Both the position numbers and the translations under genes were made by a program. A stretch of DNA of 64,000 nucleotides from Chloracidobacterium thermophilum B (lineage in GTDB: Bacteria > Acidobacteriota > Blastocatellia > Chloracidobacteriales > Chloracidobacteriaceae): the NCBI RefSeq assembly GCF_000226295.1, contig NC_016024.1:1533501-1597500 (forward strand), given 5' to 3'. Within the stretch, counting starts at the first letter, position 1, and every line of letters begins with the position of its first letter. Under the pieces are notes generated by a model. It had not been told where the DNA came from and searched no databases. It saw only the letters and a list, made by a program, of their open reading frames with translations. Of this stretch, positions 52,524-60,998 are shown piece after piece.

Positions 52524-52765
52524 AAGCGCCGAACCTCTTCCAGATGCAAGGGCCATCACCGGGAGCGTTCCCGCCGGGGCGACCGACCTGCCGCCGACAT
52601 CGCCTTGGCGTTTGGCAGGGAATCTCATTGTAAGATTGTACGCAAGCAACGCGCAAGAAAGACGAACTGCTCCACTCACTGCCAGCATAGCCATCCACCA
52701 GGCTCCAGTGATGCCAAGGCATCCCTGACACCCTTGGCTGTGGCCGCTCACAACACCTTTTTGCC

Positions 52766-55387
52766 ATGGCTCACCGTACGCTTTCGTTACTTTCCCTGTG
52801 GTTGTTGACCGTCTTGGTTGGCTTCTACGTCGTGGTGCGCCTTGCTTCCGGCGTGACCGAATTGCGCAGTTGGTCAGCCGGCCTGGTTCTGGAGGAAACC
52901 CAACCCGTCGTGCGCTTTGTCGAGGAGGGAAGCGCTGCGCAGCAGGCCGGACTTGAACCCGGCGACGAAATCTTTCAGCCGGACGGCCGTCCCCTGAAAG
53001 CCTTCAGCGACTACGCCTGTTTGCGGCGGATGGCCGAACAAACCAAAGTCCTTCCCCTGCTTGTCAAAAAACGTGACGGCCAGTTTTACCGCGTCGAGGT
53101 CAGGCTTCTTCCCCCAACGGGCAGTTGGTTTTCGCTGGAGTTTTTCTTTGCCATCGAGACAGCGCTCATCGTCCTATTATGCGCCGGCGTCGGTCTGGCC
53201 GTGTGCTGGCTGCGCTGGCTGCGCTGGGAAGACGCCACGGCCCGGTTCGGGGGGCTTTTCTTCATCTCCCTCAGCACCCTGTTTGGCAGTGCCCAGTCGG
53301 CACTCCTGCCGCCGTGGGTCTCCATTCCGGCCGGACTTTTGCAGACCATCGGGAGCAGCGCCGCTGGCTACCTCTGCCTGTGCTTTTTCCTGGAATTTCC
53401 CACCCCCACCCGGCTTAGCCAGCCGGCGCGCTGGCTGAAGCAGGGCTACGGATGGGTGACGCTGTTCCTCGGTCTGCTGAGTGTCACAAACTTCACTGTG
53501 CGGCTCGCTTCCTTTGAAGCCACGCACTGGCTTCACACGGTGCCGCTCGTCAACGAACTCCTGTCGGCCCGGATCATCACGCTGTGGATTGGGTTGGCGT
53601 CGCCATTCGGGCTGTACCTCGACCGCCGCCGGACCCAGACGCCGGAGCAGGCCCGCCGCCTGAAGGTGTTTACTGTTGGCTCGGCCGTGGGCGTCATTCC
53701 GGTGCTCCTGCTGATCCTGGCGACCTACACCTTTAAGCTCAACGCGGAAGACTACCCGTGGCTCTACGTCCTGCCGATTGCCCTGTTCCCGCTGTTTCCC
53801 CTCTCCTTTGCCTATGTCGTCGTCAGGCACCGGGTGCTCGGCGTCCAGCAGATTCTGCGCAGTGGCGTGCGGTATCTGTTCGTTTCGCGTGGGGTCATCG
53901 TTCTCGAATGCCTGGTGTTTTACTTCCTCGCACGCTACCTGGTGTTTCCCCTCGTGCTCTGGGGGCACCGACTGGTCGGACAGCAGCCAACATTTTTCAG
54001 CCTCAGCCTCTGGATGGTGGCCACCGGAGGCACGTTCCTCGGACTGGCTCTCTCCATCAACCCGCACTTACAGAAGACCATCGATCGGCGCTTCTTCCGT
54101 GAAGCCTACCAGGTCCAGCAGGTGCTCAGTGACCTGGCGGCCTCAGTCCGGCAGGCAACGAACATCGAAGAGATGCTCCGGCGCGTGGCGGCCACAGTGG
54201 ATGCCGCCCTGCACGTCAAAACCATTGGTTTTTTGCTGCACCCCAGCCTGCTTGGGAGTCCAGCCGAAACCATCACCAATGGTACTCCCCCGATGTTGCG
54301 TGGCTTTGCCTGTCGCTTTGGCCTCAACACCTCCGGGATTGTTGAGTCGGAGTTGTCCTTTCCCCTGACTTCACCGCTGATTGCCAGACTGCGCCGTGAA
54401 CCGGAACCGTTTGACCTCGAACCGGAATCCACGGACGGTATTCCCTATGGAAAACATCCGACGCTGCGCCGTCTGGACTCGCACCTGCTCATCCCTTTGG
54501 TCTCCGGCGACAACCTGCTGGGGGTGTTCAGTCTGGGGCCGAAGCTCTCCGGTGAACCCTACACCAGCGAAGACAAGGCGCTGCTGATGGCCGTGGCTGA
54601 GTCGGTGGCGCTGCGGCTGGACAACGCCCAACTCGTCCGGCGGCTGACCGCCGAAGCGACCCTGCGCCGCGAACTGGAAATTGCGCGCGAGATGCAGCAG
54701 CGGCTGCTCCCTTCAGCGCCACCCAGGTTGCCTGGACTGGACGTGGTTGGGGTTTCCTTTCCGGCCAACGACGTTGGCGGGGATTACTATGACTTCCTGC
54801 GGCTTGATATGTACCGTCTGGCCGTGGCTATTGGGGATGTCGCCGGGCATGGGATTTCATCCGGGTTGCTTATGGCGCTGGCCAAAGGTGGGTTGCACAA
54901 CCAGGTTCGCAGCGACACCGACCCTTCAGCCGTGATGGCGGCCATGAACCAACTCATTGCCGTTTCGGGCAGCCGGCGGGACCTCATGACCTTGACGTAT
55001 TGCGTCATTGACACGGCAACCCAAACCATCGCCATGGCTAATGCCGGGCACCCGCCAGCCTATCACTACCACGCGGACACGGGTCTCGTGGAAGCCCTTG
55101 AACACGGTGCGTATCCGCTTGGTGTCCGTCGCCACAGCCACTACCCGACGCGGTGCGTGACCTACCGCCCCGGCGACACGGTCGTCTTCTACACGGATGG
55201 ACTGATTGAGGCGCGCAATGCCGCCGGCGAAGTTTTTGGCTTTGAACGTCTGGAAACTCTTCTGGCCCAATACGGCAACTGTTCTGCCGCAGAACTGCAA
55301 ACGACGCTCCTGAACGCACTACGCACATTTCTGGGTGAACTGACCGCTGAAGACGACGTTACGCTGGTCATCATCCACTTCACCTGA
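52766..55387 (+). CDS. PDZ, multi-membrane, GAF and PP2C (SpoIIE/RsbU) phosphatase
   Basis: An 873-residue signalling protein. A first membrane helix (residues ~6-28) is followed by a PDZ-like domain (~38-110, VEEGSAAQQAGLEPGDEIFQ), about eight membrane helices (~120-430) and a GAF domain (~440-610). The SpoIIE-type PP2C phosphatase (~640-873) has its metal ligands in GGDYYDFLRL, GDVAGHGISSGLL, GHPPAYHYH and VFYTDGLIEARN. RsbU-type enzymes dephosphorylate anti-anti-sigma factors, so it probably links a membrane or periplasmic cue to transcription or surface behaviour. Two response regulators follow on the same strand. Confidence 0.9.
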   Translation: MAHRTLSLLSLWLLTVLVGFYVVVRLASGVTELRSWSAGLVLEETQPVVRFVEEGSAAQQAGLEPGDEIFQPDGRPLKAFSDYACLRRMAEQTKVLPLLVKKRDGQFYRVEVRLLPPTGSWFSLEFFFAIETALIVLLCAGVGLAVCWLRWLRWEDATARFGGLFFISLSTLFGSAQSALLPPWVSIPAGLLQTIGSSAAGYLCLCFFLEFPTPTRLSQPARWLKQGYGWVTLFLGLLSVTNFTVRLASFEATHWLHTVPLVNELLSARIITLWIGLASPFGLYLDRRRTQTPEQARRLKVFTVGSAVGVIPVLLLILATYTFKLNAEDYPWLYVLPIALFPLFPLSFAYVVVRHRVLGVQQILRSGVRYLFVSRGVIVLECLVFYFLARYLVFPLVLWGHRLVGQQPTFFSLSLWMVATGGTFLGLALSINPHLQKTIDRRFFREAYQVQQVLSDLAASVRQATNIEEMLRRVAATVDAALHVKTIGFLLHPSLLGSPAETITNGTPPMLRGFACRFGLNTSGIVESELSFPLTSPLIARLRREPEPFDLEPESTDGIPYGKHPTLRRLDSHLLIPLVSGDNLLGVFSLGPKLSGEPYTSEDKALLMAVAESVALRLDNAQLVRRLTAEATLRRELEIAREMQQRLLPSAPPRLPGLDVVGVSFPANDVGGDYYDFLRLDMYRLAVAIGDVAGHGISSGLLMALAKGGLHNQVRSDTDPSAVMAAMNQLIAVSGSRRDLMTLTYCVIDTATQTIAMANAGHPPAYHYHADTGLVEALEHGAYPLGVRRHSHYPTRCVTYRPGDTVVFYTDGLIEARNAAGEVFGFERLETLLAQYGNCSAAELQTTLLNALRTFLGELTAEDDVTLVIIHFT

Positions 55388-55721
55388 AACCAGCTAGGGA
55401 CGGTGCAGTTGGCCGGTGTTGCCGGAAGCCACACCTTCCCCGGTGATGGCATCCCGGTGTGGCACCAGGCCGTCCCTCAGGCCTGTGACCGGGCCGGCGA
55501 CTCACTCAGTAGTACGTTGCTTCAATGGCCAACCTGTCCTAGACTGCAAACACTTTCGAGCTGCTTCAAGTGCGGATGACACCAGTCAGATGCTCCCGCA
55601 GCCCCGGAAAACCTGATGCCTGGCCGTCACAGCATCGCAGGGTTGCTGGCTTGGACTTGTCACCCCTTATCCGTCAGGCAGACCCACTGCACTGACCGTT
55701 CCGGTGGAGCCGTGAGTAACT
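55388..55721. other. Intergenic region with candidate structured RNA
   Basis: This 334-bp gap has no convincing gene. Its first part (55396-55477) can fold into the nested structure described in the next entry. The remainder presumably carries the promoter and leader of the response-regulator gene. No consensus promoter stands out. Confidence 0.5.
55396..55477 (+). ncRNA. Candidate three-way-junction RNA structure
   Basis: AGGGACGG (55396-55403) pairs with CCGTCCCT (55470-55477). Inside it are a small CCGG/CCGG hairpin (55413-55425) and GCCACACC/GGTGTGGC (55428-55463). All three stems are perfect, giving an 82-nt three-stem structure just after the phosphatase stop codon. There is no U-tract, so it is not a standard terminator. 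No known family was recognised. Confidence 0.35.
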
Positions 55722-58004
55722 ATGGAACTTTTCAAGAATGTTCGGAAACAGGTTGCCAGCCAGCTCGACCAGATGAAACTTGCTCGGGAAATCGAGCAAC
55801 TCTCCAATGCTGTCCGCGAAAATCCCAACAATGTTGATGCCCTGAAGCGGTTGGCCGAAGCATATCAGGAAAGTGGCAACCTCGAAGCCGCGGTGAGTCA
55901 CTTCCTGCGCCTGGCGGATGCCTACCGGAGCAGCAAACAGTACGAACTGGCGCTGGTCTTCTACCGCAAGGTGGAGCGGATGGTTGAGCCTTCCCAGCGC
56001 GCCACCATTCTCAAGAACATCGTCAACATTTACTTCGAGACACGGCAGTTTGACCGGGCTTACGAGTATTCCCGGCAGGTCATCGGACTCTACCTTGCCG
56101 AGCAGCAATCCGAAGCCGCTATGGGCTTTCTCAAAATGCTGCCGGGTTTTGGGGAAAAAGACGCCGATTACCGCAAAGAGCTGCGCGAAATGATTCAGGA
56201 GCGCAGCGAGAAATGGATGCAGGGGGCCAAAGCCACCTGGGTGACGGAGGCGAATGCAAGCCGGCTCCAGAACAAGGACCCAGAAGACTTCTCCGATCGC
56301 CTCGTCGTCCTGGTGGACGACGAACCCCACGTGCTGATGATCCTTGAAAAGATCATCAAGCCTCTCGGCTGCCAAATCATGACGGCCAACAACGGGCTGG
56401 AGGCACTCAATATCATCAAGCAACACCCGCCGGCGCTGGTCATCTCCGACCTGATGATGCCCAAGATGGATGGCAGCCAGCTTTTTGCGGCGCTGCAGGA
56501 CGACCCGAACCTGGCCAAGATTCCCTTTGTCTGCCTTTCGTCGCGGGCCCAGGAGGACGAAAAGGTTTCGGCACTTGAACTCGGCGTTGAGGACTACTGG
56601 GCCAAACCGTTCAGCGTCAAGGAAATCCCGCTCAAGGTCAAACGGATTCTCAAGCGCCAGCCAGCGGCAGTCCGCATCGGGGGGCAACTGTCACACACCA
56701 GCGTCACCGACATCCTCAACCAGATGGAGCGGGAACGAAAGGAAGGTGTTGTCAAGATTGTCACGCCCAAGCAGGAAACGGGGATGATCTACTTCAAGGA
56801 CGGCACGGTGCTGGATGCCGAAGCCGGCTCGTTTCAGGGGATGGCTGCCATCATTCACATGATGCAGTGGTCAGAGGGCAGCTACGCCTTTACGCAACAG
56901 CCGGTCAACCGCCCAAATGTCATCAACATGCGGGCTTCGGAGCTGATTCTGGAAGCCCTGCACCGCTACGATGAGGAGCAAAGCCTGCTGGCGTCGCTGC
57001 CCCCGTCCCACACACTCGCCAAACTGCCACCGGGCTTCGACATTTCCTGGCTGGCGGGCTTTCCCCAGGAAAAAGTGCGTCAGGTGCTGGCGCTGATTGA
57101 CGGCAGGCGCACGGTCGGACAGTGTATCGAGCAGGCCCACCACGACATTGACATTCTGCGCATACTGGTGGCGCTCTGGGCGCCACGGGAAGCCACCCCG
57201 GCCGAGCCGCCCCCGCTCAGCCCGGCAGCACTGCCCACGGCAGCTTCCCTGCCGGTGTATCCGCCGCCTGGACCGGCCCTGTACCCGCCCAACCAGCCTT
57301 ACCCCGGTGGCAGCGGGTATCTCTCTCCCACCAGCCAAACACTGCCGCAAGCTTCCTACGGCTCACCATCACCCCAGGCGCCACCGGCCTATTATCCACC
57401 AGCGCCACCAACCTATCCCGCACAGCCGGCGCCGCCCTCTCAACCGACCTACCCACCGGCCGGCTACGGTCAAACCGGTTACGGGCAGACCGGTTATGGG
57501 CAGGCTGGCTACGGACAGATGGGTTACGGACAGGGTGGGCACACACCGCCACCACCATCCCCGTATGCCCCTCCCTCTTACACCCCTCCACCAAGCTATG
57601 GTGCGCCCTCACTTCAGCCGCCTCAGCAGCCCACGGTACCTTCGGTGATGCCAACCGGGCCGTTGCCACCAGCCTACGATCCGGGGCCATTGTCGCCGCC
57701 ACCGGCCTACACTGGGCCGCTGCCACCGCCCACTCAGTCCCCGCCACCGTCTGTTCCGGGAGAGTTTCGGGTTACGTTTGCCGATCCGGCAGCCGAAGAA
57801 GCCCTGGCCAAGCAGCTCTATGAGGCGGTCGTTGCGGCCAAACGCCAGTGTGGTGAATCACTTCAGGATTTCACCTTTGCGCGGTTTCACCAAATTTTGT
57901 GCGACCAGGCAGCGAAAATCAAAAATCAACTGAAGTGTACCCACATTTCATTTTCCGTCTCGGTTGACAACGGGCGCGTCAAGTTCATTGCCAAGGGACT
58001 TTGA
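55722..58004 (+). CDS. TPR, receiver, PATAN (DUF4388) response regulator with GYGQ-rich linker
   Basis: A 760-residue regulator. TPR-like helices (~30-165, AYQESGNLEAAVSHFLRLADAY) are followed by a receiver domain (~195-315) with DDEPH, the phospho-acceptor aspartate in VISDLMMPKMDG and lysine in WAKPF. A PATAN/DUF4388 domain (~325-440) leads to a ~200-residue disordered Pro/Tyr/Gly/Gln linker with five GYGQx repeats. A ~70-residue C-terminal domain (LYEAVVAAKRQCGESLQDFTFARFH) resembles one seen at the end of myxobacterial proteins (tentative). It is probably a signalling hub for surface or motility behaviour with its neighbours. Confidence 0.88.
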   Translation: MELFKNVRKQVASQLDQMKLAREIEQLSNAVRENPNNVDALKRLAEAYQESGNLEAAVSHFLRLADAYRSSKQYELALVFYRKVERMVEPSQRATILKNIVNIYFETRQFDRAYEYSRQVIGLYLAEQQSEAAMGFLKMLPGFGEKDADYRKELREMIQERSEKWMQGAKATWVTEANASRLQNKDPEDFSDRLVVLVDDEPHVLMILEKIIKPLGCQIMTANNGLEALNIIKQHPPALVISDLMMPKMDGSQLFAALQDDPNLAKIPFVCLSSRAQEDEKVSALELGVEDYWAKPFSVKEIPLKVKRILKRQPAAVRIGGQLSHTSVTDILNQMERERKEGVVKIVTPKQETGMIYFKDGTVLDAEAGSFQGMAAIIHMMQWSEGSYAFTQQPVNRPNVINMRASELILEALHRYDEEQSLLASLPPSHTLAKLPPGFDISWLAGFPQEKVRQVLALIDGRRTVGQCIEQAHHDIDILRILVALWAPREATPAEPPPLSPAALPTAASLPVYPPPGPALYPPNQPYPGGSGYLSPTSQTLPQASYGSPSPQAPPAYYPPAPPTYPAQPAPPSQPTYPPAGYGQTGYGQTGYGQAGYGQMGYGQGGHTPPPPSPYAPPSYTPPPSYGAPSLQPPQQPTVPSVMPTGPLPPAYDPGPLSPPPAYTGPLPPPTQSPPPSVPGEFRVTFADPAAEEALAKQLYEAVVAAKRQCGESLQDFTFARFHQILCDQAAKIKNQLKCTHISFSVSVDNGRVKFIAKGL
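57462..57536 (+). repeat. Five 15-bp in-frame repeats encoding GYGQ(T/A/M/G)
   Basis: Five consecutive 15-bp units encode GYGQT, GYGQT, GYGQA, GYGQM and GYGQG within the disordered linker of the response regulator. Synonymous differences between units indicate that the repeat is not a very recent expansion. Confidence 0.9.
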
Positions 58005-58034
58005 TGGCATCATGAGACAACCGCACGTCCCAGA

Positions 58035-59498
58035 ATGAGCCGCCGAATTCTGATTGCTGACGATCACGTTCCAACCCGCCGTGACCTGCAAGCTTTTTTG
58101 CAGCAACAGGGGTTTGAGGTGCTGGCGGTTGGCAATGGAGATTTGGCCGCGCGCCGGGCCGGGGAAATGCATCCCGACCTGGTCATCCTGGACGTGCTCA
58201 TGCCCGGAAAAACCGGCTATGAAGCCTGCCGGCATATCAAGCAGGTGCTCAAGCTGGAACTTCCGGTGCTGATGATTCACCACGACGTTGAACCGTTTGA
58301 CCGGAACGAGGCGGCGCGCGTCGGTGCCGACGAAACCTTGGTCAAGCCCCTTGACCCGTTTGCGCTGCTCGAAACCATCCACGCACTCTGGCGCAAGTAT
58401 GGACGCCCGCTTATGGGCACAGAACCGGCAGAGCTTGTCGAAGAAGTCCAGGAAGAGGACGTGGAGGCGGTCTTTGGCGGAGGGGCAGCCGTGCCGCCGC
58501 CGGACAATGCTCCGTCCAGCGACCAGGAAGCCGCGACTACTGCGGACGACACCCCCCTCGCACCATTGCCAGAGCCTTCTCAGTCCGCTCAGGCGGCAGC
58601 GGACACACCAGAGGCTGCCCACTCCCTGGATTCAGCCAGCGTTTCCAGCGCCACGGAGCAACCAGCAGCAGTCCCTTCTGCACCTTCAGAAACAGGTACA
58701 GAGCCGCCAGTACCACTCCCGGAAGTGTCACCGACAGCGGTGGACGCCCCGGCAACGACACTCCGCACGCCCACGATGGAACTGCCCGACCCCTACTCCG
58801 TCGTTGCGAGTGGTGATTATGCGACGTATTTCAGTGAAGAATCCTCCAATAACCACACAGCGCATACCGTTCCAGAGGCAGACCAGGACACAGCCGGGGA
58901 TACCATTGCCCATCCCCCGGCTCCAGATATATCCGCTGTGGATACCTCCGCCTCTACACCACCGGCTGAAGCTGAAACCATTATCAAGCAGGATATTCCG
59001 TTCACCGATCCCTATCCTTCCCGAAACATCTTCGCTCCCATCCCAACGCAAACGATCTCGGACATCAGCTTCACCGTGCCGGAACGCATCACTTCTGAAC
59101 TGCCACCCCCCGACCCTTCGGCAGGGCTGAGCATTCATTTCGACTCCCGCAATGCAGCCGTCCATATCGGCGGACTCTACGAAGTGACGGAAGTTGAACT
59201 GCCGGAACATCCCACCCAGGAACTCACGCCAGTTCCCACAACTGTGGCATCCCCTTCGGAAACCCTTGATGAAGCTGATGTCTCCGGTGATCTCCTGCCG
59301 CTGGAAGCACTACCGGCGGAAGAGGTGGCACGGCTTCAGGAAACTGGAACGGATATTCTGGCCAGTGCGGTTATCGTGGCAGTGACGCCGCCGCCAACTG
59401 AAAACGCCTCAGAAGTTCAGACGGTCGTATGTCCGCACTGTGGTGGGCAGGCCTTGGAAAGTGACATCATCTGTCCACACTGCGGTGAAATGCTGTAG
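58035..59498 (+). CDS. Receiver-domain protein with long linker and C-terminal zinc ribbon
   Basis: A 487-residue response regulator. The receiver domain (residues 1-120) has IADDH, phospho-acceptor D in VILDVLMPGKTG and lysine in TLVKPLDPF. A ~330-residue acidic, Pro/Ser/Thr/Glu-rich low-complexity region follows. It contains a more ordered stretch with SDISFTVPERITSEL around residue 345. The C-terminus is a zinc ribbon CPHCGGQALESDIICPHCGEML with two C-x2-C pairs. No output enzyme is present, so it likely acts by protein contacts. It follows the TPR-receiver gene by 30 bp and probably shares its pathway. Confidence 0.88.
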   Translation: MSRRILIADDHVPTRRDLQAFLQQQGFEVLAVGNGDLAARRAGEMHPDLVILDVLMPGKTGYEACRHIKQVLKLELPVLMIHHDVEPFDRNEAARVGADETLVKPLDPFALLETIHALWRKYGRPLMGTEPAELVEEVQEEDVEAVFGGGAAVPPPDNAPSSDQEAATTADDTPLAPLPEPSQSAQAAADTPEAAHSLDSASVSSATEQPAAVPSAPSETGTEPPVPLPEVSPTAVDAPATTLRTPTMELPDPYSVVASGDYATYFSEESSNNHTAHTVPEADQDTAGDTIAHPPAPDISAVDTSASTPPAEAETIIKQDIPFTDPYPSRNIFAPIPTQTISDISFTVPERITSELPPPDPSAGLSIHFDSRNAAVHIGGLYEVTEVELPEHPTQELTPVPTTVASPSETLDEADVSGDLLPLEALPAEEVARLQETGTDILASAVIVAVTPPPTENASEVQTVVCPHCGGQALESDIICPHCGEML

Positions 59499-59547
59499 GC
59501 GCGCGTGACTGACAACGCGCCCCACCGGCCCAACAAGCGGAAGTTAC

Positions 59548-59567
59548 GGGCGAATGGTTATTCGCCC
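59548..59567. terminator. Hairpin between convergent genes
   Basis: GGGCGAAT (59548-59555) and ATTCGCCC (59560-59567) form a perfect 8-bp stem with a 4-base loop, next to the ftsY stop codon and 49 bp after the zinc-ribbon regulator gene. There is no long U-tract on either strand; it may serve both transcripts. Confidence 0.5.
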
Positions 59568-60953
59568 TTACTCGAAAAGGCTGTCCACGAAGGCCTCCGG
59601 TGAAAACACGGCCAGGTCATCCAGTTGTTCACCGGTGCCGACATAACGGATAGGCAGTCCCAGTTCCCGCGCAATTGCCACCACAATGCCGCCTTTGGCC
59701 GTGCCATCGAGCTTGGTCAGCACCAGACCCGTCACAGGGACGGTCTTGGCAAACTGGCGCGCCTGTTCGAGTCCGTTCTGCCCGGTGGCCGCATCCAGCA
59801 CCAGCAGCACTTCGTGGGGTGCCTGTGGCACTTCACGCCGCGCAATGCGGGACATCTTCTCCAGCTCATTCATCAGATTGACTTTGTTGTGCAACCGTCC
59901 GGCCGTATCCACGATGACCACATCGGCATCGCGTGATTTGGCCGCCTGAAGGGCGTCATACACCACGGCGGCCGGGTCAGTCCCCGGCTTCTGCTGGATG
60001 ACTGGAATCCCGACCCGTTCCGCCCAGACGGTCAACTGGTCGGCAGCGGCGGCCCGGAAGGTATCGGCGGCACAGACAATCACGTCATTGCCCTCGCGCT
60101 TGATGAGATGGGCCAGTTTGGCAATGGTCGTTGTTTTGCCGACCCCGTTCACACCAACGACCATCATGACGTACGGACGGATGTCGGTCGGAATATCGAG
60201 TTCCGAGCGCACAGCACGCCCGGAGACGGACTTGACCGGGGCCCGCAACAAAGCAAGCAGTTCCTGGCGCAACACCCGCTTGAGTTCGTCAGTGTCGTTG
60301 AGCAGTTTTCGATCCACCTGGGTGCGGATTTTCTCCACAAGCTCAAGGGTGGTGCGGACGCCAATATCGGCGCCAATCAGGATTTCTTCCAGTTCGTCAA
60401 GCACCTCCGGGCTGATGACCTTCTTGCCGCGTACCAGGGTATCGAGTCGGCCTACGAGATTTTGCCGGGTTCGCCGTACGGCGTTTTTCATCCGCAGCAG
60501 GAAGGTCTCCCGTGGCGGCTCGTCCACGACGGCCGGCGGCGGATTCGTGACCGGCTGGCCCGGTGGTGCTGTATCTGGGACACCGCCGGAGGTTGGCGTA
60601 TCCGCTGGCGCCGGCCATCCCAGCCAGCGGGAAAGCAGGCCACGGCGGGCTGGCTCAGCCGTGACATCTGACGCTGGCACAGTTTCCACTGGCATGGAGG
60701 CGACCGTCTGGGGGTCAGCCGCCGGCGACGCCATAGGCTGCGACGGCGGAGCCACAGGCAGAGGCGGAGAGGCCGCCGGCTCCGGGACAACCATCTCCAA
60801 CTGGGGTGAATCGGGCCGCAGTGGCGCTGGCTCCGCAACCTCAACCCCGGCCGGTGGCGCTGACGGGGACGGAATCGGCTCATTCCCAAAGAGGGTGGTC
60901 AGGCCAGCCCGTTCAGCCGGCGTTTCATCCTTCTTGCGTCTCCAGAACAGCAT
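59568..60953 (-). CDS. ftsY: Signal recognition particle receptor FtsY
   Basis: A 461-residue SRP receptor GTPase that delivers ribosomes with nascent membrane proteins to the translocon. The first ~140 residues are Pro/Ala-rich and poorly conserved. The N domain (~150-235) precedes the G domain with [18 protein letters not shown] near residue 270, [27 protein letters not shown] near residue 345, [10 protein letters not shown] near residue 408 and the closing [16 protein letters not shown]. It follows the penicillin-binding protein gene on the same strand after 45 bp, a gap that holds a degenerate ~23-bp repeat (60952-60998). Confidence 0.96.
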   Translation of the reverse strand: MLFWRRKKDETPAERAGLTTLFGNEPIPSPSAPPAGVEVAEPAPLRPDSPQLEMVVPEPAASPPLPVAPPSQPMASPAADPQTVASMPVETVPASDVTAEPARRGLLSRWLGWPAPADTPTSGGVPDTAPPGQPVTNPPPAVVDEPPRETFLLRMKNAVRRTRQNLVGRLDTLVRGKKVISPEVLDELEEILIGADIGVRTTLELVEKIRTQVDRKLLNDTDELKRVLRQELLALLRAPVKSVSGRAVRSELDIPTDIRPYVMMVVGVNGVGKTTTIAKLAHLIKREGNDVIVCAADTFRAAAADQLTVWAERVGIPVIQQKPGTDPAAVVYDALQAAKSRDADVVIVDTAGRLHNKVNLMNELEKMSRIARREVPQAPHEVLLVLDAATGQNGLEQARQFAKTVPVTGLVLTKLDGTAKGGIVVAIARELGLPIRYVGTGEQLDDLAVFSPEAFVDSLFE

Positions 60954-60998
60954 GGTTCTCCTTCGTGGAAACCGATGGTCTCCTTGGCGCTGAAACCA

